Positions 42,958 through 50,237 of a stretch of DNA of 50,237 bases are shown here, piece after piece (the first letter of the stretch is position 1; every line of letters begins with the position of its first letter). Source of the stretch: Terriglobia bacterium (GTDB lineage Bacteria > Acidobacteriota > Terriglobia > Terriglobales > Acidobacteriaceae); assembly GCA_020073645.1 (NCBI GenBank), contig JAIQET010000030.1:1-50237 (forward strand). The letters are read 5' to 3'. Both the position numbers and the translations under genes were made by a program. Below the pieces are notes generated by a model. It saw nothing but the letters and a program-made list of their open reading frames with translations. It searched no databases and was not told the DNA's origin.

Positions 42958-44793
42958 TCAATGTGGTTTCTTCTTGGTGGCTTCCGCTGGCTTGCCGGTG
43001 CCTCCGAGCCGGGCCGGAACCCCGGGGTTCCGCACGGTTACACCGCGCCCCTCCTCGATCACCAACTCTTGGTCCGCCGCTTCGGATCCCAGAGTTTCCA
43101 CCTTGCCGGAGGGCCAGCGCACCACGATGGCGTCAACCCGCGTGGCGGCACCTAGGCCGAAGTGCAGCCGGGGATCGCTCGCTGACTCGAAGCTGCCGTT
43201 GGCGCGGACCTCGGCGGTTTGGGTCAGACCACCCGCTTTGACCTCCACCCGGGCCCCGAAGCCGTCCCGGTTGGAGCGCGTGCCCACAGCTTTGATCCGC
43301 AGCCAGTGGCCGGGCTTGAGCGCCCTGTTTCGCAACAGCACGGGGGAGCCGTCGAGCACGCTGATCAACAGGTCTTCCGCGCCTGAGTTCAGGAAGTCAG
43401 CGACGGCTGCGCCCCGGGCCACATACCGCTTGGTCAGGGGAGCGCCTGACGCCATTCCCACTTCCTCAAACTTGCCCGCCCCAAGATTGTGGAAGAGCAA
43501 AGGGCGCTCGGCGTAGGTCACGCCGAAGGAGTGCTGGTCCACCTGCGGGTTGACGTGACCGTTGGCCACGAAGATGTCCGGCCAGCCGTCATTGTCGAGG
43601 TCCACAAACTTTACTCCGAAGGCGAGGAAAGGAATGCTGATTGGCCCAAATCCGGCGGGACCAGCCAGGTCGGTGAACTGGCCGTTGCCGTCGTTGTGAT
43701 AGAGATTGTTGGTGTCGTCCGAGAAATTGGTTTTGACGATGTCGGGCCAGCCGTCATTGTCATAATCGGCGGAGTCGATACCCATGCCCGCTTGCTCCCG
43801 GCCATCGCCGCTGTACGCCACGCCCGCCTCCGCGCCCACTTCGGTGAATCCGCCCTTGCAGTCGTTATGGTAGAGAAGGCTGGGTGAGGAATCGTTGGCC
43901 ACGTAAAGGTCGAGGCAGCCATCCTTGTCGTAGTCCAGCCACAGCACGCCCAGACCGTAATAGCCGCCAGGATCGATGTCCAACTTTTCCGTGACATCGG
44001 TGAAGGTGCCATCTCCGTTGTTGTGATACAGGCGATCGCGGGAACCTTTCAGGCCGCGAGGTCCGCAGGATACGGGAATCCCGCGATACTGGCAGAAGGG
44101 ACCTTGCCCGAATTCAGGCAGATGGTCGAGGTCGAGATCCACGTAGTTTGCGATATACAAGTCCAGGTAGCCGTCATTGTCGTAGTCCCCGAATGCCACG
44201 CTGGTGCCCCAGCGTCCGGAGTTGCCAACGCCGGCTTTGGCGGTGACATCGGTGAAAGTGCCGTTGCCGTTGTTGTGGTACAGCACGCCCCCGTCCAGGT
44301 AAGTGATGTAAAGGTCCTCCCAGCCGTCGTTGTCGTAATCGCCAACCGCCACTCCGAATCCCCAGCCGCAATGTGTGAGTCCTGACTTGGCAGTGACGTC
44401 GGTGAACGTGCCGTCGTGATTGTTGTGGTAAAGCTTGCCGGGATGGCAGCGGCCGGCGCGCAGGTCTGCGAGCGTGGAACCGTTCACCAGGTAGATGTCC
44501 ATCCAGCCGTCGTTGTCATAATCGAAGACAGCGATGCCGCCGCACATGGAGTCCATGATGTAGCGTTTTTCGGCGCTCCCACAGGTGAGATGGAAATCAA
44601 TACCCGCAGCCCGAGTAACATCCGCGAAAGCAAGGCTTGCGCCGGATGACGCCTTCTTCGCGGCGCCTGCCGGCGGGGACGCCTGGTGGCTCCGGCTTTG
44701 CTGCGGGAACGCGGCAGAGGTCAGCAATAGCGCAACGCCCATCAGGCATGCGCCCGCGACCACAATCAGCAGGGAAGATCGAAAGGTCAGCAT
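42958..44793 (-). CDS. CRTAC1-family protein: FG-GAP/VCBS repeats plus ASPIC/UnbV domain
   Basis: A 611-residue exported protein with N-terminal hydrophobic segment SSLLIVVAGACLMGVALLL. At least six calcium-binding FG-GAP/VCBS-type repeats are visible (DYDNDGWMDIYL, DYDNDGWEDLYI, DYDNDGYLDLYI, DYDKDGCLDLYV, DYDNDGWPDI, DLDNDGWPDIFV), each followed by a LYHNNG.G.FTDVT blade. The C-terminal ASPIC/UnbV domain reads NRDGFGARVEVKAGG.. and DPRLHFGLGAATRVDAIVVRWPSG. The fold is an integrin-like propeller. The ATG overlaps the upstream TPR stop (TGATG), so both are made together. The tail is basic (EATKKKPH). Function is unknown. Confidence 0.88.
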   Translation of the reverse strand: MLTFRSSLLIVVAGACLMGVALLLTSAAFPQQSRSHQASPPAGAAKKASSGASLAFADVTRAAGIDFHLTCGSAEKRYIMDSMCGGIAVFDYDNDGWMDIYLVNGSTLADLRAGRCHPGKLYHNNHDGTFTDVTAKSGLTHCGWGFGVAVGDYDNDGWEDLYITYLDGGVLYHNNGNGTFTDVTAKAGVGNSGRWGTSVAFGDYDNDGYLDLYIANYVDLDLDHLPEFGQGPFCQYRGIPVSCGPRGLKGSRDRLYHNNGDGTFTDVTEKLDIDPGGYYGLGVLWLDYDKDGCLDLYVANDSSPSLLYHNDCKGGFTEVGAEAGVAYSGDGREQAGMGIDSADYDNDGWPDIVKTNFSDDTNNLYHNDGNGQFTDLAGPAGFGPISIPFLAFGVKFVDLDNDGWPDIFVANGHVNPQVDQHSFGVTYAERPLLFHNLGAGKFEEVGMASGAPLTKRYVARGAAVADFLNSGAEDLLISVLDGSPVLLRNRALKPGHWLRIKAVGTRSNRDGFGARVEVKAGGLTQTAEVRANGSFESASDPRLHFGLGAATRVDAIVVRWPSGKVETLGSEAADQELVIEEGRGVTVRNPGVPARLGGTGKPAEATKKKPH

Positions 44794-45923
44794 CACTGGA
44801 CTCGCCCGGTGGCCATTCCTCCCGTCTGCGGCTGTGCTTTCTTGAGTTCGGCGAAACGTTGCCGTTCCTGCCGGGCTTCCTCGCCTTGGCCGATCTTCTC
44901 CAGGGCCCGCGCCAGTTGGTAGTGCGGACTGGGATCGGTTGGCTTTAACTCGATAGAGCGGCGCAGCGCGGCAATGGCGGCCTCCGCCTCGCCTACCAGA
45001 AGCAGGCCTTTGCCCAGATCGTAGAAAGCGTCCGCGTTCTGAGGAGCCAGTTCGGTGGCCCGTTTCAAGTGCGTAATTGCCGGCTTCCAATCCCCGGTTT
45101 CCAGCAGGCAATGCCCAAGTTCGTAGAGCACTTCCGGGTTGCGGGTCCCGCCTGCCGCCAGTTCCTTTTCGTATTCAGCAATGGCTTCCTGGTTGCGGCC
45201 GAGGCTGCCATAGGCGAAGCCCAGATGAAAGTGGCCCAGCGGCAGGCGGGGGTCCAGCCGCAGCGCAGTCTGAAACTGTTCGATGGCCTGCAGGGTGCGA
45301 TTGGAGTTCTGATACGCTCGTCCCAAGAGCACGTGGGCGAGCGCATTCGACGGTTCCAGGCTGAGCGCTTTTTCCAACTCATCCGCAGCCGGCGGGTATT
45401 GCTTCTGAGTCAGCAACACCAGCGCGATATCGAAATGAATACCGAATTGAGCGCTGTCCAGTTTCTCGCTCCGCCGTAGGCTTTCTAGTGCTTCTGCATT
45501 CTGGCCCTGTTTGAAATAGACTAGCCCGAGCCAGTGCTGCAGTTGCGCATCTTGCGGCCAACGACCGACCGCGGTGCGACCCAAAGTAGCAGCTTCCGCC
45601 AGTCGCGCGCTTTGCAGATAACTAAGCAACAAGCCGCGGTTCACTTCGAGGCTGTCCGGCGCCAATTCCCGCGCCTTTTCGAAATCCGCCGTGGCCCGGT
45701 CGAACTGGCCCGCATCCAGCGCAGCCTGACCGCTGCGAACCAGGGACTGAACATTCGAAGACTGAGCTGCGGCCAGCGAGAGCGCCAACAGAACCACACT
45801 GGGCAGAAGAAGCAGCAGGCGAAGCCGCTGCCGGGCAAATTGTGCCCACCGGTTGCTAGCCGGATTGTGAGCCACAGGAAAGGGTCGCCGGGAAACGGGC
45901 CGCATGGGACTACTCTGCTGCAT
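44793..45923 (-). CDS. Secreted TPR protein coupled to the CRTAC1 gene
   Basis: A ~376-residue TPR protein. After a basic N-terminus comes the hydrophobic export segment LRLLLLLPSVVLLALSLAAAQ. Eight or nine TPR units follow (SGQAALDAGQFDRATADFEKA, HVLLGRAYQNSNRTLQAIEQF, GHFHLGFAYGSLGRNQEAIAE..). The start is uncertain: ATG 45923 was chosen, with ATG 45905 and GTG 45956 as alternatives; none has a good Shine-Dalgarno. Its stop overlaps the CRTAC1 start. A TPR protein next to a CRTAC1 propeller and an Oar-like receptor suggests an envelope assembly or uptake complex; this is inferred from order only. Confidence 0.8.
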   Translation of the reverse strand: MQQSSPMRPVSRRPFPVAHNPASNRWAQFARQRLRLLLLLPSVVLLALSLAAAQSSNVQSLVRSGQAALDAGQFDRATADFEKARELAPDSLEVNRGLLLSYLQSARLAEAATLGRTAVGRWPQDAQLQHWLGLVYFKQGQNAEALESLRRSEKLDSAQFGIHFDIALVLLTQKQYPPAADELEKALSLEPSNALAHVLLGRAYQNSNRTLQAIEQFQTALRLDPRLPLGHFHLGFAYGSLGRNQEAIAEYEKELAAGGTRNPEVLYELGHCLLETGDWKPAITHLKRATELAPQNADAFYDLGKGLLLVGEAEAAIAALRRSIELKPTDPSPHYQLARALEKIGQGEEARQERQRFAELKKAQPQTGGMATGRVQ

Positions 45924-46075
45924 CCTAACGTGTCGCGGCGGAGCGGCGCAATTCACGTCCCCTCAGCACCTTGCCATCGCCACGCTGACAAGCACAAAAG
46001 GCAAATCGCTCACTTAGCGAATTCTCATGCTGCTTACTGAAGCTGGCCCCTCAGTTGCCTTCGATCGACATGGCC

Positions 46076-46109
46076 GATGCCGTTGAGGCCCGCTGTGATT
46101 TACGGCATC
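46076..46109 (+). promoter_or_regulatory. Leader hairpin before the orphan small gene
   Basis: GATGCCGT (46076-46083) pairs with ACGGCATC (46102-46109) across an 18-nt loop, ending just before the Shine-Dalgarno (GGGAG) of the gene at 46127. It could influence initiation; no known riboswitch class was recognised. Confidence 0.3.
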
Positions 46110-46126
46110 GTCCGGGAGAAACTCTA

Positions 46127-46489
46127 ATGATGATCAACGCAAACTCAATTGCTCACCTCCGGGTGCCGTTCCCACAATATGGGCAAACCGATCCAACCCA
46201 GACCAAGCGCGACTTCCTCACCCTCAACGATACCGTTCAGACGCAGCAAGGCCTCGGAACGGACCGGGCGAACCAGCCTGACCTGCGGACGGACCTCCAG
46301 GAAATACATAACTATTATCGTCTGCGCCATGACGACCTGTTCCACATGAAAATCACCCAGAATGGCAACCTCTCAGGAGTGAAACAGGCGCCGAGCGACT
46401 CAGGCAAGATCCACAAGGACATCGGCGGCGATTTGAAAAGCATGTGCGCCACCAATCAGGCTCCCAGCCCCATTGACGTGACTGCCTGA
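46127..46489 (+). CDS. Small hypothetical protein, 120 residues
   Basis: Not recognised. The start at ATG 46127 has GGGAG upstream; the frame is open from 46055. The product has no signal peptide or membrane segment. It is polar and rich in Asn, Asp, Thr and Gln (MMINANSIAHLRVPFPQYG.., EIHNYYRLRHDDLFHMKI, KDIGGDLKSMC). Evidence for a real gene is the ribosome-binding site, the leader hairpin and the strong dedicated terminator downstream. It stands between two divergent or unrelated units. Confidence 0.55.
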   Translation: MMINANSIAHLRVPFPQYGQTDPTQTKRDFLTLNDTVQTQQGLGTDRANQPDLRTDLQEIHNYYRLRHDDLFHMKITQNGNLSGVKQAPSDSGKIHKDIGGDLKSMCATNQAPSPIDVTA

Positions 46490-46509
46490 TCGAATCTGAC
46501 TGACAGCTT

Positions 46510-46543
46510 GGGGTTCCGCGACAATCGCGGAGCCCCTTATTTT
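46510..46543 (+). terminator. Rho-independent terminator of the orphan gene
   Basis: GGGGTTCCGCGA-caa-TCGCGGAGCCCC forms a 12-bp stem with one G-U pair and a 3-nt loop, followed by TTATTTT. It lies 20 nt past the stop at 46489. Confidence 0.8.
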
Positions 46544-46646
46544 GTACCCGTGGCGCACCCGCGTTCCTACCCAGTTGCGATGCCTCCCCTCGCGCCGTTA
46601 GAGTAGTGTCTTTCAGCCCACCAGGAGTCCGCTGGAGTTTGCCAAC

Positions 46647-47117
46647 ATGAACATGAAAGAACACCTTGGCCGCTTGCTCTCCTATGACGACTGGGCCAAT
46701 CGCGAAGTGCTGGCAACCCTGGACAAGACCGGCGGGCAGCCGCTGCGATCTGTCTCTCTTATGGCTCACATCTTTTCCGCCCAAAGGCTGTGGTTGGAGC
46801 GTCTGCAGTCAAAAAAACAGACTCTCCCGGTCTGGCCCGATTTCAGCCTATCGCAGTGTGAGGCACAAGCCGCCGATCTTCCCAGGCTATGGAAAAACTA
46901 TCTGGCCCAGGATGCGGATCTTGCGCGCACGGTCGTGTACAAGAACAGCAAGGGAGAAAGCTGGACGAGCCGGCCGGAAGATGTCCTGCTGCACGTGGTC
47001 ATGCACTCGGCTTATCATCGCGGCCAGATTGCCACTGATGTGCGGGCGGCAGGTTTTCCTCCGGCCTACACCGATTTCATTCACGCGGTGCGGCAGGGCT
47101 TTGTGAAAGAGGCTTGA
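46647..47117 (+). CDS. DinB-family protein (second)
   Basis: A 156-residue DinB-type four-helix protein. The metal-binding His set is readable: SLMAHIFSAQRLWLERL and VLLHVVMHSAYHRGQIATD. The N-terminal LLSYDDWANREVLATLD is the usual first helix. Known members bind nickel or zinc and include mycothiol- or bacillithiol-dependent enzymes, but the thiol and substrate here are unknown. The next gene starts 2 nt after its stop, so the pair is one unit. It is only distantly similar to the DinB protein at 31.1 kb. Confidence 0.88.
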   Translation: MNMKEHLGRLLSYDDWANREVLATLDKTGGQPLRSVSLMAHIFSAQRLWLERLQSKKQTLPVWPDFSLSQCEAQAADLPRLWKNYLAQDADLARTVVYKNSKGESWTSRPEDVLLHVVMHSAYHRGQIATDVRAAGFPPAYTDFIHAVRQGFVKEA

Positions 47118-47119
47118 AG

Positions 47120-47545
47120 ATGACGAACGCGAAGTCTATTTTTCGCATGGCCCCTCAAATCATTGGCACCGGGGCGCTGGTGACCTTGATCTTCTACTTC
47201 CCGGGCCCCTGGAACGCCATGCGCTGCCTCGGCCTTGCGATTACGGTATTCGCCGCCGTGGCGTTTCTTACCGCCCGCTATCAGCTTGGCAAGTCGTTTT
47301 CGGTGACCGCACAGGCCAAACAACTGGTGACTTTCGGAATCTACTCCCGCATTCGCAACCCCCTGTACGTGTTCAGCACGCTGATGATTCTGGGCGCGGT
47401 GATCGCCTACCAGCGACCGATCTTTCTGGTGATTCCCGCCGCGCTGGTGGTCATGCAAGTGACCCGTGCCCACCGTGAAGCTCAAGTCCTGGAGGCAGCA
47501 TTCGGGGACGCATACCGCGAATACCGCAGCCGGACCTGGTTCTGA
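47120..47545 (+). CDS. ICMT/phospholipid-methyltransferase-like membrane protein
   Basis: A 141-residue membrane protein of the isoprenylcysteine carboxyl methyltransferase-like group, which use S-adenosylmethionine at the membrane. Three or four hydrophobic segments are seen (GTGALVTLIFYF, CLGLAITVFAAVAFL, TLMILGAVIAY, IFLVIPAALVVMQV). The cofactor motif reads FGIYSRIRNPLYVFST, followed by REAQVLEAAFGDAYREYRSRTWF at the C-terminus. ATG 47120 lies 2 nt after the DinB stop. The substrate is unknown. Confidence 0.8.
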   Translation: MTNAKSIFRMAPQIIGTGALVTLIFYFPGPWNAMRCLGLAITVFAAVAFLTARYQLGKSFSVTAQAKQLVTFGIYSRIRNPLYVFSTLMILGAVIAYQRPIFLVIPAALVVMQVTRAHREAQVLEAAFGDAYREYRSRTWF

Positions 47546-47633
47546 GCGTGATTGTGAGCTTCCACCCGCCGTGGAAGCCGGTGTAAGCTTCGCAGTTTAC
47601 TTGCGAAATCCGGCCGGTTCGAGGAAACCCGAC

Positions 47634-48278
47634 ATGAGCCGTTGCACGCCCGCACTTCTGCTCGCCGCTGCCATCATCTTTATCACTTATGCGTGCTCAG
47701 AGGCGCATGCCCAGGCAGCTCCCGCAACTGAACCGGTCACCTCCGCCGCGCCTAAGCCCCGATCCGAGCGGGTTGTGGACTATCAGATCGATGCCCGAGT
47801 CGATGCCCGGAAGAAGACGATTGACGCCATCGAAATCCTCACCTACCGCAACCTCACCGGCCGGCCACAAGACACGTTTCCTTTCCATCTTTATCTCAAC
47901 GCGTTTCAGCCCACCTCGACCGCCGCCCGCGAGTTTCGCCGGGATAACCCGGACTTTGAATGGAAGGACAAGAACTTCGCCTCGGCGGAAATCAAGTCGC
48001 TCGAAGTCGCGGGCATGGGCGACCTGACCTCGCAGATACGCTTCATCGCACCCGACGATGGCAATGCCGACGACCGCACCGTCTTTCAGGTAAAGCTGCC
48101 ACGCCCTGTGCCACCGGGAGCGTCAGTGCAATTCAAGATCGCCTTCCACGATCAACTGGGTGAAGTGTTCGCCCGCACCGGCTACAAGCGCAACTTCATC
48201 ATGGGAGCGCAGTGGTTCCCCAAAGTGGGGGTGATTTTTTCAGGTATTGTTGGCCTCTTCTCCCTGGGTTCTCTTTAG
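47634..48278 (+). pseudogene. M1-family metallopeptidase, N-terminal fragment
   Basis: The signal peptide (MSRCTPALLLAAAIIFITYA..) and the first beta-domain of an M1 aminopeptidase-like protein are present: YQIDARVDARKKTIDAIEIL, LTGRPQDTFPFHLYLNAF, FKIAFHDQLGEVFAR and MGAQWFPKVGV. Family homology stops at ~48229, right after the QWFPK motif. The expected GxMEN and HExxH catalytic part is missing. The frame then runs through 50 nt of unrelated sequence to a stop. The break lies ~185 bp before an ISKra4-like element, so transposition is the likely cause. Confidence 0.75.
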
Positions 48279-48385
48279 TGAGAATAGCAAAACGAGTGTG
48301 CGGTCTTTGAGAACATTTGCCTGAATCGCATGCTTGAGTTGCCCCCCGGCACCTGTGAAAACTGGGTCGATCCAGGTCTTCGCGT

Positions 48386-48416
48386 CCCATCCTCCGCAAA
48401 AAGCGCGGAGGGTGGG
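48386..48416. repeat. Palindrome at the IS boundary
   Basis: CCCATCCTCCGC and GCGGAGGGTGGG form 12-bp arms (one G-T pairing) around AAAAAGC. It abuts the left inverted repeat of the insertion sequence. It resembles the dispersed palindromes elsewhere in the window, so it may be the insertion target or part of another element. Confidence 0.55.
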
Positions 48417-48433
48417 GTGCGCGACATGAAAGT
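48415..48433 (+). repeat. Left terminal inverted repeat of the IS
   Basis: GGGTGCGCGACATGAAAGT; exact inverted match to 50218-50236. It ends 4 nt before the stop codon of the transposase. Confidence 0.8.
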
Positions 48434-48437
48434 GAAG

Positions 48438-49865
48438 TTAAGCCCGCCTGGCCTCCCAATAATCCTCAAAGCGACTACTGAGTCGGCAGCAGCGGAGGGC
48501 AATGATGGCGTTGGCGCCGCGAACGGTCCAGAACATCCCGGACTGCTTGAGGCGGCTGCCGACTACGGTTTTGCAGCCCGCTTCGATCACACCTGAACCG
48601 ACAAACAGATGCTGGCGACGGAACTCGGGATAGCGCATGCGCTCGGCGTTTCTTTCGAAGTAATCGGCGGCCTTGCGGAGAGCTGCGGTCATCTCTGGTG
48701 AGGGTGCTTGCAGGGAGCGTAGATAGCCAACCAGCTTTTCGGTCTGGCCCTCGTCCAGCTTGGGTTGGTGACGCACGATCCATTGTCTCTGATGGGCATC
48801 ATCCCCAGGGTAAAGGAGGCGGGCAATCTCCCAGAGATGCTGGCGGGCGTGAAAGAGATCAACGATCTGGATGGCACCAGGAAAATGCAGATCGGCAAGA
48901 TTCCATATCCACTCGGCTCCATCGCCTATGATCACTTTCTTGAGGGCGCGGCTCCAGCCGCGATGTTGGGTTTCCGCATAGAGACGTTTGCCGAATTCCG
49001 CTGCGGTCTCGATGGCTCCGGTGTAGGTGGTTGAGTCCGGGTCACGGATGGCAAAGCCTTCCTTGTCATAGGCGGTTTGGGTGAAGACGCACCCCAGTTT
49101 GACTTCCCGGGTACGAGCCGGCTGACCTTCGACCTTGCCCACGGTGCGCTCAGTCTTGGTGACGGGGACTCCCGTGCCATCCATCTGCACGTACAAAATG
49201 GGAATCGGGTCTCCCACGATCACGGGAAGATTCAACTGCAGGGCTCGCTGAATCTGCTCCTGTTGGTGAGCGCAGATGTCTTGGCCCAAGGTTTCGGCGG
49301 TTCGCTCCACCGCCTTGGTGGTCACGGCCAGACCCGCCAGTAGTTGCATCTGCTGGCGTCCATGGTCGAAGGGGGCCTCCGCGCCCACCACCGACAACAT
49401 GCGCCGCACGCCGGGAGATAGATCTTGGTTCTCAACATCCAGTTGGAGGTCGAAAGGAAACTGCCCGCGATGACAACCAGGACAGAGATAGTAAGGGCGC
49501 AGCAGTTCTACCTCGCCTATTGCGGTGAGGATGCGCCGGGCGCGCAACTCGCGATAGGGTGCCGTTTGACCACAGGGGCAAGCCTGTTGCCGCTGATCCG
49601 GGCCGGGAGGGCCGCACAGCAACAACTGTCCCAAGGCTACGGCGCCGACCCGATGCATGGCCGATCGCATGGCCATTTCCATGGCTTCCAGATCCAGCGC
49701 ACCATTTTTGCGGCGCTCCTGAAAGATCAGATGCAGCAGTCGGCTTACTTCGTAGGCGACTTCCTGCTGGATCGCTTCGGCCGTTTTTTTTCCTGCAGAG
49801 TCAGGGTCTGTTCCACTGGACGCAAGCCGCAGATCCTTTCGTTGATGGCAATGAGCTCCGCACAA
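48438..49865 (-). CDS. ISKra4-family DDE transposase
   Basis: The frame from the A8 run to the stop encodes ~450 residues. Two zinc-finger-like pairs lie near the N-terminus (ACPCGQTAPY, YYLCPGCHRGQFPFD). The DDE residues are in LYVQMDGTGVPVT, VIIGDGAEWIWNLAD and GSGVIEAGCKTVVGS, and the end is GANAIIALRCC.. typical of ISKra4 transposases. There is no good independent start; the first codons to 49865 are antisense-like to nothing and overlap the DUF6788 ORF by 121 nt. Expression by -1 frameshifting at 49784-49791 from the upstream ORF is likely. Confidence 0.85.
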   Translation of the reverse strand: MCGAHCHQRKDLRLASSGTDPDSAGKKTAEAIQQEVAYEVSRLLHLIFQERRKNGALDLEAMEMAMRSAMHRVGAVALGQLLLCGPPGPDQRQQACPCGQTAPYRELRARRILTAIGEVELLRPYYLCPGCHRGQFPFDLQLDVENQDLSPGVRRMLSVVGAEAPFDHGRQQMQLLAGLAVTTKAVERTAETLGQDICAHQQEQIQRALQLNLPVIVGDPIPILYVQMDGTGVPVTKTERTVGKVEGQPARTREVKLGCVFTQTAYDKEGFAIRDPDSTTYTGAIETAAEFGKRLYAETQHRGWSRALKKVIIGDGAEWIWNLADLHFPGAIQIVDLFHARQHLWEIARLLYPGDDAHQRQWIVRHQPKLDEGQTEKLVGYLRSLQAPSPEMTAALRKAADYFERNAERMRYPEFRRQHLFVGSGVIEAGCKTVVGSRLKQSGMFWTVRGANAIIALRCCRLSSRFEDYWEARRA

Positions 49866-50143
49866 AGCTCTTGAAAACGATGGAAAGTTTCCACTTCCCG
49901 CTGTGCCTTGCGCAGGTCCACGGGAGAATCAAACGTCTCCGTGACCGTTTTACCCTGAACCTTTCGGGTAAGGCGAAAACTGGGTCCATGGCCAGGATCG
50001 TTGGGGCGCGCACAGTGACAAACAGGCTTGCCACATTTGCCGGAGGTGGTGGTGACGGAACCGCGGCGGAAATCTCCCAGACGGATGATCTGGCGGAATA
50101 GTTCCGTCCGTTGCTTTTCAAGCTGGGCCAGAGAATCGGGCAT
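49745..50143 (-). CDS. DUF6788-type ORF of the IS
   Basis: A 132-residue basic protein (start ATG 50143, GAGGAG 7 nt upstream). It shows the pattern of the small DUF6788 ORFs that precede ISKra4-type transposases: LGDFRRGSVTTTSGKCGKPVCHCA, then GPSFRLTRKVQGKTVTETFD and a helical HRFQELCAELIAINERICGLR. It ends in a Lys/Arg-rich tail after an AAAAAAAA run. The tail region overlaps the transposase frame, one base out of phase. It is probably the 0-frame half of a frameshift fusion carrying DNA-binding residues. Confidence 0.75.
   Translation of the reverse strand: MPDSLAQLEKQRTELFRQIIRLGDFRRGSVTTTSGKCGKPVCHCARPNDPGHGPSFRLTRKVQGKTVTETFDSPVDLRKAQREVETFHRFQELCAELIAINERICGLRPVEQTLTLQEKKRPKRSSRKSPTK
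49784..49791 (-). promoter_or_regulatory. A8 slippery run for -1 frameshifting
   Basis: On the minus strand the sequence is CTGCAGG-AAAAAAAA-CGG. The DUF6788 frame reads GAA AAA AAA CGG; the transposase frame, one base back, reads GGA AAA AAA ACG. This meets the A-AAA-AAA heptamer rule for -1 slippage. Confidence 0.65.
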
Positions 50144-50157
50144 AATTGGGCTCCTCA

Positions 50158-50183
50158 TTCTTAGCGTATATAAACGCTAAGAA
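50158..50183 (-). promoter_or_regulatory. Leader stem-loop of the IS
   Basis: TTCTTAGCGT (50158-50167) and ACGCTAAGAA (50174-50183) form a perfect 10-bp stem with a 6-nt loop, ending 2-5 nt before the Shine-Dalgarno. Outside it, GGGCTC (minus strand, 50200-50205) can pair with GAGCCC (50148-50153), which touches the Shine-Dalgarno. The structure could hide the start site on transcripts entering from outside. Confidence 0.5.
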
Positions 50184-50217
50184 AAAGGCCACAAAAAAAG
50201 AGCCCAGCCTAATCCCA

Positions 50218-50236
50218 ACTTTCATGTCGCGCACCC
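50218..50236 (-). repeat. Right terminal inverted repeat of the IS
   Basis: Exact complement of 48415-48433, one base inside the window end. Confidence 0.8.
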
Positions 50237-50237
50237 G

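Larger units (their letters stand above)
48415..50236 (-). mobile_element. ISKra4-like insertion sequence
   Basis: A 19-bp inverted repeat, GGGTGCGCGACATGAAAGT, lies at 48415-48433, and its exact complement at 50218-50236. Between them, on the minus strand, are a DUF6788-type ORF and an ISKra4-type DDE transposase. The ~1.8-kb length fits the family. The right end is at the window edge, so the outer limit and any target duplication cannot be checked there. Confidence 0.8.

Overview
The window is GC-rich bacterial chromosome that reads like an acidobacterium of the Koribacter/Terriglobia type. This is inferred from gene content: a very long Oar-like TonB receptor, CRTAC1 (FG-GAP plus ASPIC/UnbV) proteins, many secreted TPR proteins, a Big/YVTN-type lipoprotein, and intergenic spaces full of short tandem or palindromic repeats. 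No rRNA, tRNA or CRISPR was recognised.

Layout. 1-2.3 kb (minus): the str operon rpsL-rpsG-fusA, with fusA cut by the window edge. 2.9-5.4 kb (plus): a beta-propeller lipoprotein. 5.5-10.5 kb (minus): nusB, a VOC-lumazine synthase fusion, then crotonase, 3-hydroxybutyryl-CoA dehydrogenase and thiolase, with a small zinc-ribbon membrane protein among them. 10.7-13.3 kb (minus): a TPR-GAF-degenerate GGDEF protein, divergent from an APC permease. 15.0-21.4 kb: an electron-transfer neighbourhood with a monohaem cytochrome c, a small beta-barrel, fragments of an ECF sigma factor and a VOC protein joined at a deletion scar, a Ycf48-like BNR protein, and an apparent operon of a Cyc2-like cytochrome-porin, a dihaem cytochrome c and a cupredoxin-like protein.

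21.5-30.9 kb is an alpha-2-macroglobulin locus. The plus-strand operon holds DUF1175/YfaT, A2M and a membrane protein, with TGATG overlaps; the A2M frame is broken by one extra G. It converges, with a 60-bp overlap, on a minus-strand operon of an OB-fold lipoprotein, a penicillin-binding transpeptidase and a SpoIID-peptidase_MA fusion. Together these look like envelope defence or peptidoglycan maintenance. 31.7-37.8 kb holds three alkaline-phosphatase-superfamily ('sulfatase') proteins fused to TPRs. All have Thr where true sulfatases have the formylglycine Cys. 37.8-45.9 kb (minus) holds a secreted TPR protein, the TonB receptor, a CRTAC1 protein and another TPR protein.

46-50.2 kb: an orphan small gene with its own terminator, a DinB-like protein, an ICMT-like methyltransferase, and an M1-peptidase gene cut short. 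Next to the cut lies an ISKra4-like element with a DUF6788 ORF, an A8 slippery run, and a leader that may hide its own ribosome-binding site. Across the window, arrays of exactly 4x7 or 3x8 nt sit at gene ends, and several genes have a -10-like hexamer only 6-13 nt upstream of ATG, suggesting leaderless transcripts.
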